From Cornus controversa (taxonomy: Eukaryota > Streptophyta > Magnoliopsida > Cornales > Cornaceae): a stretch of 64,000 bases of DNA. Shown here in pieces: positions 1 through 11,860 of the stretch; within the stretch, counting starts at the first letter, position 1; every line of letters begins with the position of its first letter. The stretch spans positions 47,710,306 through 47,774,305 of the forward strand of contig CM048848.1 of the NCBI GenBank assembly GCA_026545225.1. Reading direction: 5' to 3'. Under the pieces are notes generated by a model. That model saw only the letters and a list, made by a program, of their open reading frames with translations, did no database searches and was not told the DNA's origin. A program made the translations under genes and the position numbers.

Positions 1-1077
1 AAAAAGCCTTCTTTTTCTTCCATTAGTTGGCTACGTTTTGCTGTTACCATACAAGGTGCTAAGCAATTACCAAAGTAAGTTGCAGGTATGGGTGGATCCA
101 AAAGTTCTCGACACTCTGCTGTAAAACCAAAGCGTTCCAATAATTCTTCTTCATCATCTTCGTTGTCCACCCTAGTGCTTGCACGTGAGTTTAGAATGCA
201 AACGCACATGTACGCACATGTCACCATGAATGTCGATACATGTAATGATACAGTCGAATTTTGTCGCCATGGATGGGCCATAACTGATTCCTTGAGTCGT
301 TGAACATCACTTTGGGCTATGACAAATGTGGCTCGAACATTCTTAGTACACGGCTGTTGAAATTTACCCTCAGAAAGTTGGCTCCAAAATAGAGTATCTA
401 GCCCATTTGGGTCCCTTATAATATTCCTGTCACAAAATGGGAGGTACCCACCAGCTAACAATTCTGCATCACTGCCAAATTTAGCAATGGAAGCCCATGA
501 CTTAAGGAAACAGTGGAATGCCTTACTGTCGGCCAGAAGATGACTGTAGGCGAACCTGAAACAAATGCCAGAGTCCGGAAAAAGTGTGACCTGAAGAGCT
601 GCAAGTGGAACTACTACTACTTCTGTTCCCGAATCGAACACATTGGTATATCCCTCGGACAAGTTAGGGATGAGAGGATAAAAATTGATCAGCATTTCGT
701 GCTTGATTTCCGGTGAGGTAATTGAAATCGTCACCTGACTCGGCAAAGGTCAGTGAAACTGAGTCACCATCTACGTAACGAATTTGGGGCTTACTAGAAC
801 TTGATAACGGAATTATCATGTTACCAGCGAGAGGGAAAAAGTGTTTGAGAGTGAGAGAGAGTGAGTGTTTGAGACGAGGAATGAGGGTCTCTGTGAAATG
901 GGTCTTAGAGTGACGGAACTCATAGAAGATAAGCTTTTGCATAGGAGGTAGTTGTAGCCAGTAAAGGTCGAAAAAAGTTAGGGGGAGAAATTGATCGACC
1001 ACCGCACCTGGTGGTGGCGAAACTTGGCAATTTTCCATCACTTGCACCAAATTTGCTGCCGGAACAATGTGTTGCAT
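1..1077 (-). pseudogene. BAHD acyltransferase paralog, frameshifted and cut by the window edge
   Basis: The reverse strand starts at an ATG at 1077 (MQHIVPAAN) and matches the intact BAHD gene at 32738-34183 along its length. Compared with that copy, a T run on the coding strand (plus-strand A run at 680-684) is one base longer. This shifts the frame and gives an early stop near 664. After the shift the reading frame stays open to base 1 and encodes the catalytic HxxxD as HLLAD (the intact copy has HVLAD), the VPLAALQVTLFP block, and the YFGNC motif near the edge. The DFGWG region lies outside the window. About 60 bp upstream of the ATG are also shared with the intact gene. I infer a recent inverted duplicate that has lost function, or a sequencing error in a homopolymer. 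If whole it would transfer an acyl group, probably malonyl, from CoA to a phenolic or flavonoid glycoside in the cytosol. Confidence 0.88.
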
Positions 1078-2023
1078 ATTGCTATATATCTAGAAAGAGT
1101 ATTGCTGCCGGAGCAATGTTATATATCTGTTTTCTTATATTATGTATATAAAATTAGAGTTAATGCCATTGGTCCGTTACTTTCAAACACCCATTTAATA
1201 CATGGATTGCATTCCTCCATGTCGAAGCCGGATGTCCACTTCTGTCAACTACTTATCATACAGCAGAACGTCACGTAGGAGAGCTGAATCTCAAAAAATA
1301 AATTATATATCAGTGCAAAGTTAACAATGTTGCTTTTCTCTGGATATTTATAAAAAAAAAAAAATCTGTTTGCACTAAATGACTTACTTATATGTTCAAT
1401 TTTACTCATATAATTCAATTGTATAATCAAACTATTCTTTTTTATGTATTTTTAAATCAAATGTGAAATAATATTTCTTTGTTTTTCGTTCATTTTACTT
1501 TCAATTCCCTTGACCTAAACAATAATATATTTCACAACTTTATTTGATCATTCTGAATGCAACCAAACAACAACAGGTAATTTACAGTCGGTTGTTTTAG
1601 ATACTAATTTGTATTGTGTGCAAAAGAACAGAGGTGTTAGTTGTAGATCATATTAATTATAAAGGCTACCTCATGATTCATTGACTATTAAAAAATTGGC
1701 GATGAAGGAGGAAAAGAGGAGTTCTTAGTACCTTGAATAATAATTTTAATTTCTTAGCTATAAAGAAATGCAATGGAAAAAAAAAATCAATAAATTTAGT
1801 GGCTCATGGCTAACTGTTATGGGTTCTTGCCCCACATCAGATTCGGATAGAAAGAGTGTTAAGTATATATAAGTGGGTATCCGGCACTACCCAATAGTTT
1901 AAGTTTTGGGGTCAGAGAGCATGCATTGACTAGTTACAAGTCTATCACAACTTGACCCAATCCTAGAAAGTGTTCGGATCTCCTCCGGGGGGGGTGACCC
2001 GACCACAACATGGACGTTGCGAG
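1078..2023. other. BAHD 5' flank and AT-rich intergenic DNA
   Basis: The first ~70 bases hold the promoter-proximal sequence shared with the intact BAHD gene (a TATATAACAT block, then CTCTTTCTAGATA and ATATAGCAATATG read on the minus strand). The remainder is AT-rich with no coding signal. Near 1980-2015 there is a GC-rich patch with a run of eight G that hosts the hAT MITE that follows. I see no gene here. Confidence 0.5.
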
Positions 2024-2540
2024 CTAGGATGCACCGATACTTCTACAAGAGTAACGTACTCGTATCATAGATACTCCCGGATACATGTCTGATACTTCCT
2101 AAACATATTCATAATTTTAAAATATTTTTTTTTTATTTCTAACACATATATCCGATACTCATCACATCAGATATTTCGACCACGTATCCGATACTTCAAT
2201 ACACATTTTTAACATGTTTTGAACATGAAAATGTAATTTTTCCAAAAATAATATCATATTATAATTGTTAAGAAAAGTTTAAAATTCATTTAACAAGGAA
2301 GTGTTGAGATACATATCATGATTTAGTACAAAATTTATCCATACTAGTTATACAATAACTCTTAAACTCTTATTTTGTTCGATAATGATAATATTTTATA
2401 AAGAAATGTTAATAACTTATTTTTTGCATATATATAAATATAATTTATTATCTTTATATTGCAGTAACTTGTTTTTTTTAGATTTATCGTATCGTGTCGT
2501 ACCTGTGTCCCATATCCGTATCCGTATCCATGCTTCCTAG
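2024..2540. mobile_element. Non-autonomous hAT element (MITE) with perfect 8-bp target duplication
   Basis: The ends are CTAGGATGCACCGATAC and, reading inward from the right, CTAGGAAGCATGGATAC. They form imperfect terminal inverted repeats. The element is flanked by an exact 8-bp direct repeat GTTGCGAG (2016-2023 and 2541-2548), the length made by hAT transposases. The interior is AT-rich with subterminal copies of a CCGATAC/CCGTATC motif and no reading frame of note. It would need a hAT transposase from elsewhere to move. Confidence 0.85.
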
Positions 2541-2548
2541 GTTGCGAG

Positions 2549-3278
2549 TTTAGGTGAATCAAAATGTAATTCCAACCTGAATGTTCACGAATAAACGATG
2601 ACACTCATCCTCGAGTTTAGCTACGTATAATGTAAAATATAAACTGATGTAGAAATTCCATGTAACAAAGTTTTACCCTCATCACAATGTCTTTTGACGT
2701 GAAACCTGAAGAGAGAAAAATTGTTGACATATTTCAATTTTCTAACACTAAATCAAGGACTGGGTTTAGCTTTGATACCAAATGTAACAAGTCGGACGCT
2801 TGCCTCTAACCCAAAAACCTAAGTTATTAGGTAATGTTGCATACCCATCATTATATGCTCACGTCCTTCCACATCCGGATATGATGTGGAACAAATTAAC
2901 CCCTCTAACACTACGACACTAGACATGTAAATAAGATGGTTATAGTACAAATTCAAATCATCACATGGCTACAAACACAAAAGCTATAATGATTCCCAAA
3001 GCATACACCCGGCAATCATAGCTCTGTGTGTACAATACGTGCTGTGGACTCCACCGCTCGTGTTGTGCATGTAAGACTGTGATGCACCAGGTGCACCGTG
3101 CGCCAAGCGCGAATATCTTCTCATCCCTGTTTACTTCGGAGGCCCGTGAATTAAAAGTTGATCGATGCTTAAATATATATATATTAGATGTTGGTCACAC
3201 AATAAGTTCAAATGGTTATTTCACATAGATTTGACAATGCAGGGAAAGTTATAATGATTCCCAAAGCATTGTCAAATC
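2549..3278. other. Non-coding DNA with weak LTR-type remnant and local copied hairpin
   Basis: At 2769-2782 the minus strand reads TTTGGTATCAAAGC, close to the initiator-Met tRNA primer site of plant LTR elements, next to a possible LTR end (TGTAACAAGTCGG on the plus strand). I could not find a partner LTR. At 3227-3240 and 3266-3279 a 14-base arm is repeated in inverted orientation. The phrase TATAATGATTCCCAAAGCAT appears at both 2986-3005 and 3250-3269. No gene is visible. Confidence 0.35.
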
Positions 3279-5136
3279 TGTGCATGTCATAAGTACTTTC
3301 GTACTTGTCAGAAATTGATTATAGAACAAGTCACATTCACAGGCTTGCCAACTATAGTCATGTAAATTTTCCCTCTCTATATAAAATGGATTCCACAATC
3401 ACAAAATCATCAAACTTTCTCTGATCACCACCTATATAGTCTACCTCCGTTCATTTTTCTTTTCTACTAGAAATTCATATACTCACTATGGCCCTATGGG
3501 GAGTTGAGTGTTTTAAATATTGTCCGTTGAAAATCAATCACTATTTTGAATCACGAATCATTCCTTGATCTTCCATTGTTGATGTCCATTATCAAAATTA
3601 TAATGTTCCTTACTTGTCGATTCTTTAAAGCATTCAAAACTATTGAGAAACAAGTCCCCAATCATGAACCACCAAATATTACGATGTGATGAAAAGTAAA
3701 CAAGCACAAAAAAAAATTTGCAAGAACACACCAAAAATTATATGTGGTTCGGCTAAACAAGCCTACGTCCACAGAGAGCCCGATTTCACTATATAGATTG
3801 TAACAAGACAAGTTGAAAGATTGTATGAAGTGTACGCTCAACTCTCAACCCTTAAACCTTGTACACCCAATCTCACTCAAAAAAAAATCACAAATTCTAA
3901 ACAAGAATTCTCTCTCTAAGTGTCCTCTCAATAACAATGAAAGTATTACCTCTACGCGAGAGTTGCCATCTCAAAACAATGAGAGTGACCTCTCAAATAC
4001 AATGAGAGTATTGCCTCTTTTCTTCTCACTCATCTTAACCCATAACATATGTAACTATTTATAGAGCCCAAAACTCAATTCCTTGGTGAACAAGGATTAT
4101 AATTCCTTAGAGCCTAAGACTTGTCTAACAAGTATTTTCCTTCCTTGAGACCAAGACTTGCCTACCAAGAAATTACCTAATAAGATACAACTCTATAATA
4201 GAAACATAATCACAATACAACTCTGTGCATGTCACAAGTACTTTCGTACTTGTCAGAAATTGATTATAGAACAAGTCACATTCACAGGCTTGCCAACTAT
4301 AGCTATGTAGATTTTCCCTCTCTATATAAGATGGATTCCACACTCACAAAATCATCAAACTTTCTTTGATCACCGCCTATACAGTCTTCCGCCGTTGATT
4401 TTTCTTTTCTACTAGAGATTCATATACTCACTATGGCCCTATGGGGAGTTGAGTGTTTTAAATATTGTTTGATGCAAATCAATCACTATTTTGAATCACG
4501 ACTGATTCCTTGATCTTCCACTGTTGATGTCCATTGTTGATGTATATTATCAAAATTCTAATGTTCCTTACTTGTCGATTCTTTATAGCATTCAAAACTA
4601 TTGAGAAACAAGCCCCCAATCACGAACCACCAAATATTATGATGTGATAATAAGTAAACAAACACATTTGCAAGAACACACCAAGAATTATAAGTAGTTC
4701 GACTAAATAGGCCTACGTCCACGGAGAGCCCGATTTCACTATATAGATTGTAACAGTACAAGTTAAAAGATTGTATGAAGAATACGCTCAACTCTCAACC
4801 CTTAACCCTTGTACACCCATTCTCACTCAAAAAAAAATTACAAATTCTAAACAAGAATTCTCTCTCTAAGTGTCCTCTCAATAACAATAAGAGTATTACC
4901 TTGACGCAAGAGTTGCCCTCTCAAAACAATGAGAGTGACCTCTCAAATACAATGAGAATATTGCCTCTTTTCTTCTCACGCATCTCAACCTAAAACATAT
5001 GTAACTATTTATAGAGCCCAAAACCCAATTCCTTGGTGGACAAGGATTACAATTCCTTAGAGCCCAAGACTTGCCTACCAAGAAATTACCTAATAAGATA
5101 CAATTCTATAATAGAAATATAATCACAATAGGAATT
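3279..5136. repeat. Tandem duplication of ~945 bp including a copia LTR and its flank
   Basis: The block beginning TGTGCATGTCA at 3279 recurs at 4224 and runs in parallel for over 900 bases. Both copies hold the same host flank (ending TTCAAAAC) followed by the same end of a copia LTR at 3641 and 4599. The first copy breaks off inside the LTR near 4217, where the second begins. One small indel (about 13 bases, a local repeat of a GTTGATGT phrase) changes the spacing. Because the duplicated unit spans the junction of flank and LTR, the duplication happened after the element inserted. Confidence 0.85.
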
Positions 5137-6785
5137 TGAGCCAACCCAACAAATCTCTCCCTTGGCAAAAATTTTGACAAGTCTTCAATGCACGAGACTC
5201 CTGTCTGCAAATCCACAAACGATCCATCAGCCTTTCAAACTCCAGCTACATAACCCGACTCAATAATGAAACAATACTCCCCTTGATTCAAACTGCCAAT
5301 GTATTCATGCAATTGTATCAAGTCAACACTATCAAGTGACTTTGGAAGGGGGCTTCGATGCAAACCTTCTCCAAGCAGGAACTTTCATCTCACCCATGTC
5401 TGTCTAGAAACGTGTAATCCGTGTCTTTGATAAATCAAACGAAACACGTCTCAAGATCTTGTTACCATGTGCACTCCGTTTCCTATCCAAAATCGAAGTC
5501 TGAGTGCCATTGGCACTCCCCACCAGACGATACAAACCTCCACTCGGTTCTCATTGCATTAATACTATGCAGCCCTTGGTGAACTTCATGATTGCCATTG
5601 CAATGGAGCACTTGCAGCCCATAAAGTCCAACTGGCTCAAGGAAATTAGATCACACCGCAGCTTTGGTGCGTAAGGAACATATCCCAAAGTGCGTTCCAC
5701 CCCATTAAATATTTTGAACTTCACCGTTCCCACGCCCTCAACGGCACACTTGTCACCATTAGGTAATATCAAAGAACTACCATCAAGTTCTTTAAATGAA
5801 TCAAAACATTCTTTCACAGAGCAAATATGGTTCAATGAACCCGAATCTAAAAACCACTCATGTTGAGTAAGAGTGTCAACTTTGAAAATTGTGAGAACAT
5901 CCCCAATACAGAGTCGAATAATGCTGACACACCTTGACTCTATATCCTGCCAATCATCAACTAACATTTTTCCGATTTTCCATCCTTCCCTTTCAATGCT
6001 TGCGCTAAGCCTTGTTGAACTAGGATGTTCTTCACCCTCCTTTGCCATAGGATGAAGCTACCCTTACCATAAAATCTCTCTACCTTGTATTGTGTAGCAA
6101 TATTACCGACTATGATTGTCACAAGTACCCAAGACGAACAACACTCATGTTATGTAGGAAAAATCTAAACAAGATTTTTATCAAACACCTTGTGTGAATC
6201 TTGAAGCTCTGATACCAATTTGTTGAGAAAGTAGCCCCCAATCACGAACCACTAAATATAATGATGTGATGATAAGTAAACAAGCACAAAGAAATTTGCA
6301 AGAACACACCAAGAATTATATGTGGTTCGGCCAAACAAGTTTACATCCACGGAGAGCCCGAATTCTCTATATAGATTGTAACAATACAAGTTGGAAGATT
6401 GTATTAAGAGTATGCTCAACCCTTAACCCTTGTACACCCAATCTCACTCAAAAGGAAATTACAAATTTTAAACAAGAATTCTCTCTCTAAGTGTCCTCTT
6501 AATAACAATGAGAGTATTACCTATATGCAAAAGTTGCCCTCTCAAAACAATGAGAGTATTGCTTCTTTTCTTCTCACTCATCTCAACTTATAACATAGGT
6601 AATTATTTATAGAGCCCAAAATCCAATTGTTTGATGGACAAGGATTACAATTCCTTATACCCCAAGACTTGCCTAACAAGTTTTTCCTTCCTTGAGACCA
6701 AGACTTGCCTACTAAAAAATTACTTAATAAGATACAACTCCATAATAGAAACCTAATTACAATAAAAATTTGAACCAACCCAACA
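4599..6785 (-). mobile_element. Ty1/copia fossil, short, with both LTRs and target duplication
   Basis: On the minus strand a 5' LTR (6785-6221) is followed by an initiator-Met tRNA primer site (TGGTATCAGAGC, 6218-6207), a short internal region, a purine-rich tract just before 5151 and a 3' LTR (5151-4599). A 5-bp duplication AAAAC flanks the element (4594-4598 and 6786-6790). The LTRs are about 550-565 bp and include a GTGGTTCGGC phrase common in plant copia LTRs. The interior is only about 1 kb and keeps one recognisable piece (5551-6048) around the WFLDSG protease-type motif. Most of gag and pol is gone, so this is a deleted, broken copy. The LTRs differ at many sites, suggesting an old insertion. 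Confidence 0.85.
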
Positions 6786-6790
6786 AAAAC

Positions 6791-8363
6791 TATATCATTT
6801 TTAACTCCTTGTACTTGTGGCCCTAGCATGCAATGTTGTAATCCCTGATGGAAAAGTCACTCCTAATAAGGGTCTCTTACAGGTCAATTCTTTAGCATGC
6901 CATGCAAAGTTGTCTCAGGACCATTTCATTGTCGACTTCAATAACTCTTGGTACAAGCAATGATGTCTCAATACCAATTCACTTTTGTGCAAGAAAGAAC
7001 CTTTGTGCACTCGAGTACCACCTTTTGTGCATCTACATACCACCTTTTGTGCACATCATTCTGACGAACGGTGATAAAAAAAAAAATTTGAACTAATTTT
7101 TGAGTGCCAGTTCTCAATGGGACAGAATGTTTGACAACTATTGACATCAAGTACTAAAAAATTAGTTCAATTTTTTATCATCAGTCATCAAAATAGTTAG
7201 TGTTATTTTTCGCTAGAAATTCAGCAAACATAAAGTGATCTATGGAACAAGAAGGACACCCTAAATTCACAACCAGAAGACATGAACCAAGACAGGTTTC
7301 ATTTTTAATTTCAATAGTAATTAGTGTGAGACGTTTACATGAATTAGGAGCTATTTCATAAAGCAAAAAATCAAGTGTTGAACATGAGTACTGAATTTAT
7401 TAAAAGTTATTTTTTTTCTTTTATCCTGACAAGATTAACTCTCACAATGTACTTGGAAAGACTCAAACCCTTTACCCTTCACTTTGAAAGGAGAGGAAAT
7501 ACCACCACTAGGCCATAGGTCTCGTGGTAATTTATTAAAAGTGATTGATTCTACAAAATATTGAAGACAGAAACTATTCCATTTTCAGTTCTACACCCAT
7601 AATCATGGAATAAATAATCTAAAGGCATAAAAACTGTTCATATATGTTCTCTGCATATGAAGTTTCCTGGTAGTTTCTGAGTTGAAGAAATACCACAGGC
7701 CTACAACCCTTTGTTCCAAAAAACTTCTTAGAAGTAACCAAATGTCGTATATTCAAAGATGGTTTGACACTAATAAATATTAGAGTTTATCAACATTGAA
7801 AAGTATGCAATTTTCCAAAACCAAAAAGAATTGGAAACAAAAGGAAAGTCAACAGTTAAAAATGTTGGCATTCATAACAAAAATACAAACGTATTATATA
7901 GCTAGTGTGCCCAAGAATCATTTTCCTCCTTGTTTATTATTTAATGAAAAAATGTGAAGACAGGTGTTTTTTAATATATCAATTTCTTCAAACTAACAAC
8001 ATGAAGCATCCAGGAAGGATCAACCATGGAAGCAGTCAAGTTTTTAGCTTGGACATAAGGACAAGTCTTTGAATTTTCTTATTATGGAGCTTACGTGACT
8101 AAATATGAATGAAATGTTGGTGCTGTTGAATATAAGGACCAAGTGTTTCTAATATGCACTACAAGACATATATATATGCACACTTGGAAGATATATGATC
8201 GAAGAACAAACAAGAGTTCTAAATTCTTTAAAATGATCAGATATTGGAACTCAATAAAGCCAAAATCTTCCCAAAACTAAAACCCAATAAATCAATTTAG
8301 GCTTGTTGAGCTAAATTTCCAATTCCTAACTTGACCTGTAAACCTAAAACTTGTAGATTTCCA
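6791..8363. other. Intergenic AT-rich DNA, no gene seen
   Basis: I find no coding exon, RNA gene or clear element here. Around 6980-7040 a phrase of the type CCACCTTTTGTGCA is repeated. Two TTAGTTCAAATTTTTT-like blocks face each other at about 7079-7097 and 7160-7178. These are probably decayed transposon remains. Confidence 0.3.
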
Positions 8364-8540
8364 TTAATTATATATTCGCACAATCACCATCCTAACTATT
8401 TCAAATAAAGAAAGAAGAGAACACCCACTACTCCAAATAAAGTTAATAAACAATAAAAATAAACAAACCGACTTCAATGAGGTAAAACATCGAACATTTG
8501 CTGTGTATATACAAAAATTACCTGCTGGAGTGCTGGGTAA

Positions 8541-8640
8541 AAGTGCTACCACCTCCGACAGCCAAAAAAGACAACACAACCCGACCAAAGCTAACTGAGT
8601 CAATCTCTGAAAGGACAAACTTGGGGTCACTGCCTTTTTT
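8541..8640 (-). other. Possible exon or gene fragment, unidentified
   Basis: On the minus strand one frame reads KKGSDPKFVLSEIDSVSFG and continues for about 40 residues of ordinary-looking protein composition. It ends at a possible GT splice donor near 8541 (GTAATTTTTG on the coding strand). I do not recognise the family. No partner exon could be placed with confidence, although a short frame at about 8880-8945 (MNPQRPLMKFQHQ) followed by a GTAAGT donor lies upstream on the same strand. It could be a decayed host gene fragment or chance. Confidence 0.22.
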
Positions 8641-8949
8641 AGGTAAGAGACAAAATTTTGGTTATATAAGGAAAAATTACAAATAATTTATATTTTTACA
8701 GTGAGCAGCTTGATACACCAAAATGTATATTTTTAACTAAGAAAAGAATGGGTTGGTTTTATTTGATGCTTTTAATCATCCTGTGATAATAACAACTAGA
8801 TTCTGTTATCTAATTGAGCCTTTTATCAATTTGAGTTTTTTTTTTTTTTTGTTCGGTAAATAACTTGCATTCAAGTTACAACTTACAAGTTATCACTTTG
8901 ATGTTGAAATTTCATCAGTGGACGTTGGGGGTTCATGGAGAATGACAAA

Positions 8950-10160
8950 TCCTTGAAGGTAAAAAGAAGTATGCAAACAAAATCAAAATGATAGCAATCA
9001 AATCCTTGCATCAATTTTACAAGATACCAAATCGGACATTTCTCAATTTCAAAACCCAATTGAACGTATAAAACCCTAAATTCCAGTTTGAAACAAAACC
9101 CCAACTCATATACATACACATATATAAATAGAAGTATATATATTATATACAGAGACATACTTTTATATGTATAGATATATAAATACATATATATTCTGTA
9201 TTGAGGCAGGAGAGATACTAAGAAAGATTGAGAAGCGAACCTGAGGAAAGCGATAGAGACTAAGCAACGAATGGTCGTATTAAACTTCAGCGATTCAATG
9301 ACCGCGAACTAGCCCTATAGATCCGGTGAAGTAGAGCGTGACAGTGACTGGAATGGATGCGGCGGTGATACCTTCTAGAGGGAAAGGGAGACAATAATGT
9401 CTTTGGTGTCAGAGACGGAGGCTTCAGATTTCGTTAGGCCTTGATGTACGCCAGGAGAAGTAGTAATGGAAGCCGTGGATACACTTCCGGTACAAGAAGC
9501 CGTGGATACACTTCTTGATAATGGAATCGGCGGACAACCAATGAGGGACGGTCACAGCCTTTCACTGGAAAAAAACAAAAAAAAAAAGGTCAGAATGGGG
9601 AGATGGGATGATCCAGATTTATGGCACCTCTCCAAGAATTTCAATGTTTGAATCATTGGATAAACAGTAGAGATGCAGGCTCGAGTGATTTGGAAAGGAT
9701 AAGGTGACAAATAAAAAAAAAATGTCATGGATAAAAATCATTAAAAGAAAATAAAGGATAAAGAAGGAAAAATTTGCGTAAGTAATAATTTCATAATTTT
9801 AAAATTGTCATTAATAATTAGAAAGAAAAAATTGTTATTTCATTCATATCTCATAAATATAAAAGGATATAATTGTAATTTGGTCTTATCCTCTCTCTCT
9901 CATAACTTATCCAAACAATAATATTATCTTCTCATTTCTTTCATCTCCTATTTGTTTAAACATTAATAGAGCTTGTTACTATCCTTTCATCTCCTTTCTT
10001 TTCTTTCATAACTAATGTTATCATCTCATTTCTCGTGTCTATCCAAACGAAAGAGTAAAAAAAGGATAATATGAAAGAAAAGAAAGGATAGTGTATTCAT
10101 TTTTGAATGGAAAAGAAAAGAAAAAAAAGGGTAATATACTCATCTTTGGATAAATTAGAA
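8950..10160. other. Intergenic, with polypurine/polypyrimidine low complexity
   Basis: At 9465-9512 a 19-base phrase (GAAGCCGTGGATACACTTC) occurs twice in tandem with 27-bp spacing. From about 9690 to 10150 the sequence is rich in AAAGGATA and TATCCTTT runs that face each other, as in the interior of a small foldback element. I could not define the ends. No gene is supported. Confidence 0.3.
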
Positions 10161-10203
10161 AAAAAAAGGGTAAATATCATTGACACCTCCTGAAGATTGA
10201 ATC

Positions 10204-10894
10204 TTAGGGATGGCAATTCGTATTTCCGTGTCATGTTTGTGTCATGTCGATCTATGAGTATTCTACTAAATGGTTCAACTCTAACTCGACCCGTTTAATA
10301 ATTGTGTCAGACACTCTCAACATTAACTCAACATGTTTATTAAATGTGTTATTCGTGTTAACACGTGTAACTCTTTTAATAAACATGTTATATAATGGCA
10401 TGATTTGTTTAATAACATTTGTAATCTGTTTAACCTATATCATATAAGTTTCGCCACCCTTAGAAATCTATCTAAAGATTATATAAAAAATAAAATGCAT
10501 ATCAATACATAAATCCTAAAATTAAACTATATTATAAATTTTGTATCTATATATAAACTCAAAAACATACTAAGGTGATTCAACAACTGGGAAGACACCT
10601 TAACAATCTCATCCTTGTATTTTATAGTTACGTCAATCATGTAAACAAACAAATAGATTATAAACAATTGCAATATATATAACTATGTATATATAAGTTT
10701 GTATAAAATCATAATATATGAATAACTCATTTGTAATCGTGTTACGGGTTAGACAGTTTAAATCTAAACTCAACCCAATTTTTGCATGTCGTGTTCATAT
10801 CGACCCATTTATTAAACGTGTCAGCTTACCTCAAACCCAAACTCGCTTAACTCGTGTCGTGTTGTCATGCCGTATCCAATTTTGCCACCCCTAG
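10204..10894. mobile_element. hAT-type non-autonomous element nested in the left TIR of the composite
   Basis: The left end reads TTAGGGATGGCAATTCG and the right end, inward, CTAGGGGTGGCAAAATTG. This GGGATGGCAA/GGGGTGGCAA type is common in plant hAT elements. The interior holds inverted repeats of the CGTGTTAACACG type and phrases such as AACTCGACCCGTT. A second, internal GCCACCCTTAG end at about 10452-10463 suggests one copy inside another. The flanking 8 bases (ATTGAATC, GTTTGATG) are only loosely similar, so the duplication has decayed or the ends are off by a base or two. Confidence 0.55.
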
Positions 10895-11860
10895 GTTTGA
10901 TGTAATTTTATGCAACTACAATTTTGTGAAATTTCGTCGCAAACACCTTTTGTCAGCTTTTCCATCCAAATGGTGTCAGAACGGTGTTAAATTTGACATG
11001 AAATGTCACAATTGCCTTTCATTTTATAATAATTTTTAAAAAAATGTATATGAAAGGACCATATTACCCCAATAGTATTTTTTTCCTCTCCGAGCCCCAC
11101 CCCTCCATCTCTTCCCCCTTTCCACTGTCACAACCAACCCCTCCACCACCCATATCCATCCCCATTATTTATATATGCACTATTCATCATCTCTATTTAA
11201 ATCTACATATAAATGAATGTAAGAGAGGTGGGCGATGGTGGACTGAACAAAACCAATGCCAGCTTTAACCTTAAAGAAAGCTTTGATCCTTCAATTTCAT
11301 CGCTGGCACCACAGATTCTCTCTCTATAGATGTTTATGGCCTACAGGCTATATCTATCATTCATGACCCAACCTCCTAAATTACTACCAACGAAAACAGG
11401 ATTTGTTCTAAATTTCTCATATTATTGTATTCAAAAGTAGTATCAAATGTACAAATTAAATTTGTTTAGGATATTTATTAATATATTTATTCTTTGCCTT
11501 CTTTCTTTTTTCGTGGTATGCATGCATGTGCACAAGTGTGTCATTGGGGGATTTAAGGTTTCTACCAGATGCCAGGATATTCTTATATAAAGTCTCAGTC
11601 AACGCAACAATTACATATACGTGGCATGATGATCATAGCATTAGGGATTTGTTGTGTCTTACATTTTAGATGGCTATCTATATAGTATAATACATCTTGG
11701 GGCACTATTTTTGAAGATGGTTTAAGCAATTTACAGAATACCATGTATCTTTCTATACAGTAATACATCTTGGATCATACTTTTATATGCATGAGTCCAT
11801 GTTTATGATATATATATATATATATATATATATGTATTATTCATCATCTCTACCATCATC

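Noticed and set aside
6207-6218. tRNA gene at GCTCTGATACCA
   Set aside because: Only a 12-base complement to tRNA-Met is present. It is the primer site of the copia fossil. No cloverleaf surrounds it.
8157-8167. CACTACAAGAC as the missing left CACTA end
   Set aside because: It is over 15 kb from the transposase, has no GTGACGG subterminal repeats, and several unrelated elements lie between.
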